Part shown: piece by piece, positions 12,393 to 21,724 of the stretch
Layout: the number at the start of each line of letters is the position of its first letter
Position numbering within the stretch: the first letter of the stretch is position 1
Assembly: GCA_028571685.1 (NCBI GenBank)
Contig: CM053141.1
Span: 744,001-808,000 of the forward strand
Reading direction: 5' to 3'
Origin: Heterohyrax brucei
Lineage: Eukaryota > Chordata > Mammalia > Hyracoidea > Procaviidae
DNA length: 64,000 bases
Notes under the pieces: model-generated
The model's input: only the letters and a program-made list of their open reading frames with translations
Databases searched by the model: none
Told to the model about the DNA's origin: nothing
Program-made: the position numbers and the translations under genes

Positions 12393-12806
12393 TGTCATGG
12401 ATTGCATTGTGTCCCCCGCAAAATGTATGTATTGATTTGCCTTGGCTATGAGGCCCAGTATGGTGCACTTCCTCCCATGTGTTGTAAATCTGCCTCTGTG
12501 ATATTGATGATGGAGAATGGGCAGCAGATGTGCTGGTCAGGCAGGACTCAGGTTACCAGCTGTGGGATAGAAGGGAGAATAGAGAGTTGGGACCCTCACA
12601 CCACCAAGACCAAGAGTACAGAGCGTCCTTTGGACCTGAGGTTCCTGTGCTGAGAAGCTCTTGTTGAATTTGGACTCTTGGCCTACTGGACTGTGATGAT
12701 TTCTCATACTGAGTGGACTTGTAAACGGCTTTGTGGCTTACTGGACTGTGGCAAAGTTTCTCTTCATAAAGCCTTCCACTCTGTTAAAGCAATACAGTGA
12801 CTAAAA
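12393..12806 (+). mobile_element. MaLR-type LTR, rearranged 3' end
   Basis: Starts TGTCATGGATTGCATTGTGTC and ends CAGTGACTAAAACA. Near the 3' end the block 'GGCCTACTGGACTGTG' occurs twice (about 12680 and 12743), so part of the LTR end is duplicated, while part of the middle is missing. No clear target duplication. Confidence 0.72.
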
Positions 12807-13354
12807 CAGATCTCTCTGCCATTACCAGACTGTTTCAATTATTGTATGTATATTGTAAGTCTTACAATCAAATAGTATTCTTCATTTTCAAAAGTGTTTT
12901 GATTTTAGTTCCTTTGCCTTTCCATATAAATTTTGGAACACACTTTTCTTTACCTATGAAAAAATTCTGTGGTTCTTTTTTTTTTCCCTAATTGAAATTA
13001 AATCTATGCATCCATTTAGAGAGAACAGACATCTTTTCTGTGTTGTGTTCCCCAATCTATGAACATGACATACCATTTATTTAGGTCTTTGTTGATTTAT
13101 TTCATCAACACTAGCATACAGATCCTGTGCATGTTTGTAAATTGTAGTCTTTTTTCAGTTGTTTATTGTTAGTATATAGAAATACAATTTTTTGTTTGTT
13201 GACCTCACGTGCTGTGATCTTACTAAACTACCTTGTAGTTCGTTTTTGCTTTTCTTTTTAAGGCAGCCATGGCGTCCACAATTAAGAATATTTTGACTTC
13301 TTGCCCACTGTTGATGCTTTTATTTCTTGTCCTTGCCTGTTGATCCAAATCTGC

Positions 13355-13729
13355 TGTTATGTATTAAATTGTGTCTCCTCAAAATATGAGTGAAATCCTA
13401 ACCCTCTACCTGTAGGTGCAATCCCATTTGGAAAGAGGGCTTTCTTTGTTATGCTAATGAGGTCATATCACTGTAGGATCAGGTTAGACAGAAAAGCAAG
13501 CACAAATGGGGGAAGCACAGCTGCCACGTGATGACCACCAAGCAACACTGACAATGCTAGAGCACGGAGACAAAGGCTCTCCCACCCGTGTAGGCAGAGA
13601 CTTCTCCCAGAGCCGTCCTACTAAATTTGAACTTCTTGCCTCCTAAACTGTGAGAAAATGCATTTCTGCTTGTTAAAATCACCTATTGGTGATATTTTTG
13701 ATAAAGTGTCACTAGATGGCTGAGACACA
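13355..13729 (+). mobile_element. MaLR LTR, different subfamily
   Basis: Begins TGTTATGTATTAAATTGTG and ends near GATGGCTGAGACACA, about 375 bp, with the classical MST/MLT1-like blocks GAAATCCTAACCC and TGAACTTCTTGCCTCC. It interrupts the L1 ORF2 relic: L1 sequence resumes immediately to the right with a block matching the reverse complement of the RT region. Older in style than the 500-bp copies. Confidence 0.7.
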
Positions 13730-14059
13730 CGCAATGTGGTGCTGACCAGCCATGGAAAGCGGGTGTTCTTGCCTTGCTCCTCACGTAAGGGGAAGCGTTC
13801 AGTCTCTGATCGTTACATGTGATGTTAGCTGTGCATTTTCTTCGCAGACGTACTTGATTAGGTTAAGGAAATTTCCTTCTATTTCTAGTTTGCTGGGAGG
13901 ATTTATCAGGAATGGTTGTCTAATTTTGTCACTTAAAAAAAAAACTACCAACAGTTTTTTTAGGCCTGCTAGTCTGTTGGATTATATCAAGTGATTTCTA
14001 GATATTGAACCAAACATACATTTCCAAGATAAATTCCACTTTGTTATGGCATGTATGCA

Positions 14060-14215
14060 CAAACCCAGCCCATTACTGTTGAGTCAATTCCAACCCATGG
14101 TGACCCACGGGACAGAGCAGAACTTCCTGGGTTTCCAAGGAGCACCTGGTAGATTTGAACTGCTGACCCTTTGATTAGTAGCTGTATCACATAACCACTG
14201 CTCCAGCAGGGTTTC
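14060..14215 (-). mobile_element. AfroSINE copy
   Basis: On the minus strand the order is CCCTGCTGGAGCAGTGG (tRNA-like start), a B-box-like region, the GTGCTCCTTGGAAACCC block, then GTTGGAATTGACTCAACAG. It sits in L1 ORF2 DNA, followed by a short TG repeat at 14221-14233. Confidence 0.85.
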
Positions 14216-14396
14216 TGGAGTGTGTGTGTGTGTTTATTTTATTTTATATTTTTTGGTTCAGATTTCCTATATTAATGAAGAACTGCAATTTTTTTTGTTT
14301 GTTTTAAAGTAATTGTTTTGATATCAAGATAGTGCTCGCCTTGTATAACGGTCTTTACAGAGTTCCCTTTTCTCTATTTTCTGCAGTAGATTGTGT

Positions 14397-14559
14397 GACA
14401 ACAACAACCTACTGCCATTGAGTCAGTCAGACTCCCAGCAGCCCTATAGGCCAGACCAGAACTGCCTCATAGAGTTTCCAAGGAGCACCTGGCCAATTTG
14501 AACTGCTGATCTTCTGGTTAGCGGCCACCACACTTAACCACTACGCCACCAGGGTCTCC
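14397..14559 (-). mobile_element. AfroSINE with exact target duplication
   Basis: A full SINE on the minus strand: GAGACCCTGGTGGCGTAGTGG start with an intact A box (TGGCGTAGTGG), a GTGCTCCTTGGAAACTC middle and a CAATGGCAGTAGGTTGTTG end. It is flanked by AGATTGTGT at 14388-14396 and 14560-14568, a 9-bp target duplication showing that it landed in L1 sequence. Confidence 0.92.
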
Positions 14560-14568
14560 AGATTGTGT

Positions 14569-15502
14569 AAAGCAGATCTTAGGACTTCTTGTAGCTTTGG
14601 TTTGGTTTTTACAAAGTCTCTGAGTTTCTGTTTGTCTGTGAATGTCTTAATTTCCTTTTCAATTTGAGAGTTTTGCAGGATGTATAATGCTTGGTTGGAA
14701 GTTCTTCTCCTTGAAGGCTTTAAATGTGTCTTCCCATTGCCTCCATGCCAGAATGGTTTCTTCTGAGAACTCAGACAAATGCCCACAGGGCTTCCCTCTG
14801 AATGTTAGCTTTGTTTCAAGCCTCACTGCCTTTAAGAGTTTCTGCTTATGTTTCATTTTGTTAAGCTTGATTATAGTATGTCTTGGAGTCTTCCTTTTGG
14901 GATCTATATTGAGTGGTGTTCAATACACATCTTGGATATCTATGTTCTCTTTCACAATTTCAGGGAAGTTTTCAGCCAGCAGCTCAACAACAGTATTCTC
15001 TGTGTTTTCAGGTGTCCCTCATGAGTCGGCTCTGACTGGACGGCACTTGGCTTTGGCTCCCTGTTCAGGAATTCCAATTAATCATAAATTGTTCCTCTTG
15101 ATAGAATCCCACACACTTCTTAATCCTTTATTTTTCTTGTTTCTTTTCTCTGATTTCTCCCCATAGGTGCTGGAGTCAGTAGCTCCGTCTTCCAAGTCAG
15201 AAAGTCTATTTTGCATTTGTTCAGTTCTGTTTTCTTGGGTTTGAATTGAATTTTCCATTTCTTTGATTTTGTTATTGATCTGTTGGATTTCAGAATACTG
15301 GTGTTCCATCATTTTGCTCTGCTGCATGTTGTATGATGTGTAGGAGGGCTCTACATATAATCCTTTTATATTCAACCTCCAATAGTTTCAGAAAGGCTTC
15401 TTTATCCAGGAAGTTCTTTAGTTCTTTCTTTTGGGGGCTTTCCAGAGACACAGGTGAACTTTTATTTAAGTTTTTGTCCAAAGTTTGTTCCTTTTTGGGC
15501 AT
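14569..15502 (-). pseudogene. L1 ORF1p pseudogene
   Basis: The start codon at 15500-15502 opens MPKKEQTLDKNL, the same start as the ORF1 relic at 28140. The downstream frames encode a polar coiled-coil region (EIQQINNKIKEMENSIQTQ…NRLSDLEDG), the RRM-like zone (KHKQKLLKAVRLETKLTFRG) and the C-terminal KEKNFQPSIIHPAKLSN and FTDKQKLRDFVKTKPKLQE. ORF1p is the RNA-binding trimer of the L1 particle. Several stops and frame shifts break it. Confidence 0.88.
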
Positions 15503-16125
15503 CTGGAGGTTGTTTAATTTCTCCAGTGTTACCTTAACAGGATCTAAAGCACAGTCTGATAGGGAAGGTGATCACCAGTCACCTTTATGTACTCCAGTGA
15601 CCGGACCCAGTGGAATCTCTGGATTAGCAGGCTCTACCTCCTGATTGGCTAAGACATACCCTACTTATGGAGTACTAGGGGCCCATCAGCTGACCCTATG
15701 ATGTGGGTCAGTAAAGGCTGGAAGAGATGCTGTCTGGATGCACTGCAGTTATTTCTCCAGGTAGTCTTATATTGAAAGGTAAAGGGTATCTGACAGCTGT
15801 TGAAACCAGTCAGGCTTTCAGGTGTTCGAGTGCCAGCTGACAAAGTAAGCACCTCTGTATCCAACCCTAGATGATGTGAACTAGTTCAAAGTATGAAAAG
15901 GCCACTGCCTTGCTGTTAACTGCTGCTGGGCCCCACCCATAAGGTCAATCTGTGCTAAACACAACTTTTCTGTTGGAAAAGCGCCACCTGGGCTAGCACT
16001 GCCTCCCTGCCTGGGAATTAGCCCCTGCTGAGGCCTCCGTTTGGGTAAATCCACCTCCCAGTGGTACAGGATGGCATCCTGCACAAGCTCACCTGCCCAC
16101 TGTGGAATAGCCAATACAATGGCAG

Positions 16126-17185
16126 AGGTTCAGAAAGAGAGGGTGGGGGGAACCTGGTACCATCAAGAAAGCAGCACTGGGAGAAGACTGCATCCTTCAG
16201 ACCTGAGGTTCCTGCTCCAAGATGCTTCCTGGACAAAGACTGATGCAATACTGGACTTTCCTCCAGAGCTGACAAAGGGGAAAGCCTTCTCCTGGAGTGG
16301 ACACTCTGAATATGGACTTTGCCGGGAGCCAGCCCCGACAACTATTTTGGGTCTGCAGGGAGGGAGGGAAATGGCATTGGTGGAGGAAATGAGTTGAGAG
16401 AGACAGGAAACAATTTTGGAGAAAAATGGCAGCCCTGTAAAGTTCTGTCTTTCTTTATTTTTATAGTTTAGGTGAGGTAATTTTCACCCTGCCCCCTGAC
16501 CACACAAGCTATTGGCCAATTTGAAATCGAAACCTTGTGAACTTGAGGTGACATGATTTTTACCCTGCCTCCTGACCGCATAAGCTATTAGCTAACTTGA
16601 AGTCGAAACCTCATGATCTCTTTGTTAATTGTCAAGGCTTTCTAGATAATGGCCCGAGGCAGGTGTGTTGTGGTGATAATTGACAGTGAAAATAAAGTTA
16701 TGCCCCGGGCTCAATCAGCCCTACCAATACCTCAAGGTTAAAAGGTACAGGAAGAAGGGTCTAAAGGTTATAATCTCTATTTGTTCCTACTTTGCTGTTT
16801 ATCTCTTTCTGTGGGGACAGTAAACGCCTACCGTCCCCCACCCTATGCCTTTCTTATACTGTTCTAAGAAGGGTAATTCTTTTCACATGGGGGGATGTGC
16901 AGCTGGGGGAAGTCAGTGGGGCTGGGCTGGCCTTGGCATTCCCAGGCTGGGCATTCCCAGGCTCAGTGTTTGTCCTTGTGCCGGGAGACAAGGGGGTATT
17001 TTTGAGGAGAGTTTAATTAGGATGAAAAATATACAGCCAGAAATATGTCAGGGGTGAGATGCGTCCGTCCACCATCACAGAGGCTTGTGGCTTTGCTCAC
17101 AGAGGTCTTTGTGGGTGATGGGCTTTGGCAGGACTTGTAGCCTACTGGACTATGTAAGAATAAATCTTCCTCTGTTAAAGACCCC
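16126..17185 (+). mobile_element. MaLR-type LTR, 5'-truncated and split
   Basis: Left part 16126-16319 has the TACCATCAAGAAAGCAGCAC, CCTGAGGTTCCTGC and ACACTCTGAATATGGACTT blocks. The rest resumes at 17131-17185 with GGACTTGTAGCCTACTGGAC and AATAAATCTTCCTCTGTTAAAG. A class II LTR splits it. The first half of the LTR is absent, at the junction with the L1 5' end. Confidence 0.82.
16320..17130 (-). mobile_element. class II (ERVK-like) solo LTR
   Basis: Boundaries are exact: TG…CA ends at 16320 and 17130, flanked by GGACTT at 16314-16319 and 17131-17136. A 6-bp duplication is typical of class II retroviruses. Sense is minus because that strand carries a fused TATAAAAATAAA motif (about 16455-16465), serving as TATA box and poly(A) signal, followed by a pyrimidine-rich U5 ending CTCCCGGCA. 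A ~72-bp unit is tandemly repeated in U3 (16471-16619). No internal virus genes. Confidence 0.9.
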
Positions 17186-17350
17186 CCCAAAAAAAAGAAA
17201 AAGAAAGAGAGGGTGGAGGAGCCATGGTGCACAGGGTCCAGAGCTGAGCTCTCAAAATATGGCTATTTCACCTCCTGAAAAGTAAATCTTAGTTATTTTT
17301 AAGTGTTTAGTGGAATTTACCAATGAAACCAGGTGATTTATTTTTTAGAA

Positions 17351-18350
17351 GATATCTCAGTCTCCTTGTATTGCTCTAACATAAGTACTACAAGCAGACA
17401 GCTTTAACAAAGAAAAGTTTATTCTTCCACAGTGCAGCAGGCTACAAGGCCCAATTCAGGGTGTCCACTCCAGGGGAGCACATGCTGTCTGGTCTCTGGG
17501 GGAGGGTCCTTGTGTTCTGTTGGCCTTTGGTCTGACAGCACCATGGCGCAGGAGCCTTAGGTCCTACAGACCTGCTCTGTTCCTGGTGCTGTGTAGGGAG
17601 CCGTGGGTAAGCCCCCAGGCCCCGACATACTGGAAGCTCATAGGCTTGAAAAAGCCTGCGCTGGGAAATTCAAAAAGCCCGCGCGCGCGAAAAAACTTCC
17701 TGCCTGATGTCACTGCCTAACACCACCAGGAAGTACGGAAAGTCCACACGTCACTGCTCTACACCCCACCCATACTTGCTCCTACCCAATCACTGAATGA
17801 CAAATACTGCTTACCAGACCTCACCTGACTCCAGGCCCTTCCCCTCCCCAACTTCTATATATACTGCCTGTTACAATAAAACCTTGAGGCTTGATCAGAT
17901 TTTTGTCTTGCCTCCATTTTTCCGCCTTTCCCTGCTTCACTTTCATAGGTTCCCCCTCGCGCCTTCGTTGCTTTGTCCCGCGGGTCGGGGCAGTGCTGCT
18001 TTCTGGATGGTATGAGTTCCCCTCTCTCTGCTTGCTTACCTTTCCTTTTGTCTCTTGTAGTATGAAAAGCCAGCCAAGCCAAGGCAAATGCTGTCGAGTG
18101 GGTGAAAGGTGGTACAAACCATACTCTGGGGAAACTCTCTTTCTTTACACTGGAGCAGGGAGTGACTTTACAAAGGGTGTGACAGTCCCACCCCGATTCT
18201 CTTTTATCATAAGCCAGTCTATTAACCACAGACAGAAATTAGCATTTACAGCCTAGGAAAATCACACAATGGAGGACTATCACACAGTGCTAGGAACCTT
18301 AGCCCAGCCAAATTGCAACACATATTTTTGGGGGAACACAATCCATGACA
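17351..18350 (-). mobile_element. MaLR-type LTR split by another LTR
   Basis: Minus-strand copy: left part 17351-17591 (TTGCTCTAACATAAGTACTAC, AAAGTTTATTCTTCC), right part 17993-18350 ending ACACAATCCATGACA. Reading across the insertion restores the family's order of blocks (GGTGCTG then CTTTCTGGATGGTATGAG). Confidence 0.82.
17592..17992 (+). mobile_element. class II-like solo LTR, second family
   Basis: A 401-bp LTR starting TGTAGGGAGCCGTGGG and ending CGGGTCGGGGCA. It is flanked by GTGCTG at 17586-17591 and 17993-17998, a perfect 6-bp target duplication inside the MaLR LTR. TATATATA lies at 17856-17863 and AATAAA at 17875-17880, giving plus-strand sense. U3 holds a CpG-only run, GCGCGCGCG at about 17681-17689. 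Sequence is unrelated to the 16320 family. Confidence 0.9.
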
Positions 18351-18355
18351 GGAAG

Positions 18356-18707
18356 TTTTTAATTACAAATTTAATACTGATAATTTATTAAATATTTTAT
18401 AGATAAATTACAATACAATATCTGCCAATTATGTTTGTGAACTCATACTAGAAAAAATGGTACATACGTCATCACTGAATATCACTACAGCCATCAGAAC
18501 CATTGTCGTATTACCTTTGATGTCCTGAATGTTATCCATCTGGCTTCCTTTCAATATTTCCTTTATCTTGGGGTAAAGAAAAAAGTCACTGGAGGTCAGA
18601 TCAGGCAAGTAGGGAAGGTGATCGGATACAGATATTTGTTTACTGACTAAAAACTCCCTCCCAGGCAAGTACACAATTAAGTTTGCAAACTTGTCGCTGT
18701 GCCACCT
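18356..18707 (-). mobile_element. mariner-like transposase C-terminal fragment
   Basis: The minus-strand frame contains HLPYLPDLTSSDFFLYPKI followed by KEILKG, the mariner C-terminal block bearing the last catalytic aspartate (PDL). The same block, as PTYSPDLASNDFFIY, occurs at about 58100. N-terminal parts are absent. It lies between a MaLR LTR and a class II LTR. Confidence 0.8.
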
Positions 18708-19786
18708 TGCACAATGGCCAGCCTCGACTGGGTTTGGGATCGTGAAGGGATGAGCAGCGGCAGCGAAGAAATGAGACTCAGACAACCAGGAATCTGGAGG
18801 TCAGCAGCCTGTTAAGGCCTGTCTTTCTTTATTTTTTATATAATCACTGAGGCAATGTGATTTCATCCTGCTCTTTGACCACATAAGCTGTTGACTAGTA
18901 AGGAACTGATACCTCTTGGTATCTTTTCATGTTAATCATTAGGGCCGTCTAGGTAATGGCCCGAGACAGTGGTCTCTTTTCATGTTAATCATTAGGGCCC
19001 TCTAGGTAATGGCCCGAGACAAGTATATTGTGATTGTAATCAACAGTGAAAACAAAGCTATGCCTTGAGCTCAGTCAGCTCTATCTGTGTCCTCTATCTG
19101 TGTCTCGGGATCAAAGGTGCAGGAAGAGGGGTAGGCTCATCTAAAGGTTATTATCTGGCTGTCTCTATTTGTTCCTTCTTTGCTCTTATTTTATCTCTTC
19201 CTGTGGGGACAGTAAGCACCTACTGTCCCCCACCCTATGCCTCTCTTAAGCTGTTCTAAGAAGGGTATTTCTTTAGTGTTTACTCATTTGCCATAGCAAT
19301 TACAATAAACTTGGGAGTCTATCCATCTTCCTGATGCAGGGAGTGGGATGTCTATATCTAAGGGCTGTGTGGGGAGTCGTCCCTGGGGAGCTTCCTGGGG
19401 CCTTCCTGCAATCTTGTATCTCACATGTGGAGGCGGATGTGTGGTGGGGGAAGCCAGTGAGGCCAGGCTGGCCTCAGTGTTCCCAGCCTGGGCGTGCTGT
19501 GTCGGGATTCATTCCTCCGAGCTCTTTTCTCTAGGAACTCCCATTCAGGTTGCTTCAACGTTATTTCATAAGCTGAGGGGGTTGTAAAGCGCCTCTTAGA
19601 AGGCATCTTCCTTAATCCTTGTGCCGGGAGATGAGAGGGTACTTTTGAGGAAGGTTTAATTAGGATGCAAAATATTATCAGGGAGAGTACAGACAAAAAT
19701 ATGCCAAGGGTGAGATGCCTCTGCCTGCCATCACAAAGGAGTGTAGCTATGCTTACAGGGGCTTCTGTGGGTGATGGGCCTTGGCA
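18708..19786 (-). mobile_element. class II LTR, same family as 16320-17130
   Basis: Aligns by eye with the 16320 LTR through a TCTTTCTTTATTTTTTATA block, GGTAATGGCCCGAGACA, CAACAGTGAAAACAAAGCTATGCC, CCCCACCCTATGCC and the end GTGATGGGCCTTGGCA (19786). Longer (~1.08 kb) because a 53-bp unit is doubled at 18922-19027 and an extra stretch lies near 19500-19600. The left boundary and target duplication were not resolved; 18708 is an estimate. Confidence 0.78.
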
Positions 19787-19834
19787 GTCAGACCTCTTTC
19801 TTATAATTTAATTTTAATTGGGGAAGTTCTACTC

Positions 19835-19880
19835 TGTTTGTAGGTCCCTGTGAGTTGGTATCAACCCCACAACAGTGGGT
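19835..19880 (+). mobile_element. AfroSINE 3'-end fragment
   Basis: Only the end remains: TCTACTCTGTTTGTAGG, GAGTTGGTATCAACCCCA, CAGTGGGTTTGGGG. It lies about 50 bp right of the class II LTR end. Confidence 0.7.
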
Positions 19881-20834
19881 TTGGGGTGAGAGATAAGCAT
19901 TTAATGCTAGAAATTTCCTTCTAGGCCTGTTCAGTTGCAGCCCACCAATCTGGTGTGTTGGGTTTTCATTTTGGGTAGGGGAGCAATAATGTAGTGTTTC
20001 ATCTAAATTCAGAGAGAAGGGGAATCAGCATCTGCTGAAAGTTGATTCTTTCAAAGTGGAGGGTCAGACTCACCTCTGCTCTCCAACCTTTTATTCCTCT
20101 GAGCCCTCCTTATGACACTTACTACTTCTCTGCCATGTTCAATAATTCACTGCAGTGGCCACACAGACTCTAAGGCCACACTCACAGGTAGACAGTTCTT
20201 TGGGGAAATCACATGTGGTCAGAATTAACTAGAAAATAGCAGGAACCAGATCAATGTCAGAACTCACACAGGAAGGTCTGGAAAGCTTCCCCACAGCACC
20301 CCTCTCTTCTAGCTGAAGAAGCTAGCCGTGCAAGCTTCTGCTGGCCTCTGCTGATCTTCTCTTCCCCGCCTGGGTCTGGCCTCTGCCCTGCTTGGGTTAC
20401 AGCTTTATAATTTCACCCACAGGGGCCAGAGACACCCATTTCACCAGCAAGCCTTTTGAAGCAATCAAGCTCCATGGGTCAGCACACTCCTTTAGCTGAC
20501 AAGTTGCCTGAGGTTACTGCTGTCTGCCAGCAAACCTCCTGCCCACAAGGTTTCTCTTTCTCTCTGCGGGTTGGAAAGCCCACTGCAGCTGCCTCACTTA
20601 GTGGGACAGAAATCCCATGACAACATCTCATGTTGATCTCCTGGTTCTGTTGCTGCCACTCCAGTGTCACAGCTCTCTGTCTCCTGGGTCTAGGAAGTTC
20701 TCAGTGCAAGGACCCCAGGTCCAAGAGACGTGTTCACAGGGATCCCCGACTCTCTGTGAGGGGAGTGCAGGTGGGGCAGTTCCACTGGGGAGATTTTTAT
20801 GGACGCTATTTGTAGTAGTCAAGTACTACAGCTG
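19881..20834. other. unique DNA, nothing recognised
   Basis: No coding frame above about 80 aa with a known motif, and no repeat that I recognise. Confidence 0.4.
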
Positions 20835-21324
20835 CGTTTTAGTTATCTGATACTGCTCTAACAGAAACACCACGAGTGGATGGCTTTAACAAAGGAAAGT
20901 TTGTTCTCACACAGTCCGAACTCAGGATGTCTGCTCCAGGGAAAGGCTTTCTCCCTTGTCAGCTCTGGAGGAAAGTCCGATATGCCATCAGTGTTTGTCC
21001 GGGGAGCATTTTGGCACAGGAACCTCAGGTCTGAAGGATGCACTTTTTGCCTGGTGCTGTTTTATTGATGGTGTGAGGCTCCCAGTTCTCTGCCTGCTTC
21101 CCTTTCCATTTATCTCCTGTAGAATGAAAGGATTAAGGGTGGGCAAGCTATACTCCAGAGAAACTCCTTTTACAGGGGAGCAGGTAGGTGGTCCTAGGAA
21201 GCGATTTACAGTCTCACCCAAATCCTTTAACCTACAGCACAGGAAAATCACAAAACGGAGGCCAATCATAAAATATTAGAAATCATGACCCAGTTTTTGG
21301 GGGGATACAATTCAGTCCATGACC
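20835..21324 (-). mobile_element. MaLR-type solo LTR
   Basis: Minus-strand copy with GTTTTAGTTATCTGATACTG at its left (LTR 3' end) and GATACAATTCAGTCCATGACC at its right (LTR 5' end). Internal blocks ACCTCAGGTCTGAAGGATGC and TCTGGAGGAAAGTCC match the other copies. Confidence 0.78.
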
Positions 21325-21456
21325 GGCTATTAACCAGAGGTTGGCAGTTCAAATCTGCCATACACCCCTTGGAAACTATGTAGCAGTTCTACTTTGTCCT
21401 ATAGGGTCGCTATGAGTTAGAATCAACTCGACAGCAGTGGGTTGATTTGGGGGGGG
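21325..21456 (+). mobile_element. AfroSINE, 5'-truncated
   Basis: GGCTATTAACCAGAGGTTGGC, B-box-like AGTTCAAATC, CCTTGGAAACTATG, GTCCTATAGGGTCGCTATG, and end GAATCAACTCGACAGCAGTGG. This is one of the least decayed 3' halves in the window. The A-box part is cut off at the junction with the LTR. Confidence 0.88.
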
Positions 21457-21724
21457 TATTTGCATAATAACTGACCAACACCCTCTCTAAATTAAGCTTG
21501 CCAACCCTTTTCAAGTGGCTCCATTTGTTGGCATAGTAGCCAACATTTTCTGACAGCAGACACTGGCTATTTCCCTGGACAGAAGTAGTAAGTTTCTCCA
21601 AAGGGCCAGGACAACTGAGACAGACAGCTCCTCAGAGCCCAGGGACACCTTTCCCAAGCTGTTTTCTTTTTCTCTGGTTTTTGCAGAACTAAAGCAAAAG
21701 CCAGTTGAAGAACTTATTTCATCA

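Larger units (their letters stand above)
12807..16125 (-). mobile_element. L1 relic, interrupted by LTR and two SINEs
   Basis: Reverse-strand L1. From left: ORF2 reverse-transcriptase region (12807-14387), then ORF1 (14569-15502) and 5' UTR to about 16125. The junction near 14390-14569 joins ORF2 RT sequence straight to ORF1, so the ORF2 N-terminal half is deleted or two L1 copies are abutted. Interruptions are a MaLR LTR at 13355-13729 and SINEs at 14060-14215 and 14397-14559. The 5' UTR matches that of the L1 at 27135-30804. Confidence 0.82.

Noticed and set aside
16320-17130. Complete endogenous retrovirus
   Set aside because: Only LTRs are present; no gag, pol or env remnant and no second LTR in the same orientation with shared target duplication was found.
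18350-18356. Mariner fragments directly abutting MaLR LTRs twice (18350 and 57170) as a sign of a composite element
   Set aside because: The LTR ends involved differ (5' end in one case, 3' end in the other) and the mariner parts differ, so adjacency is most likely coincidence.
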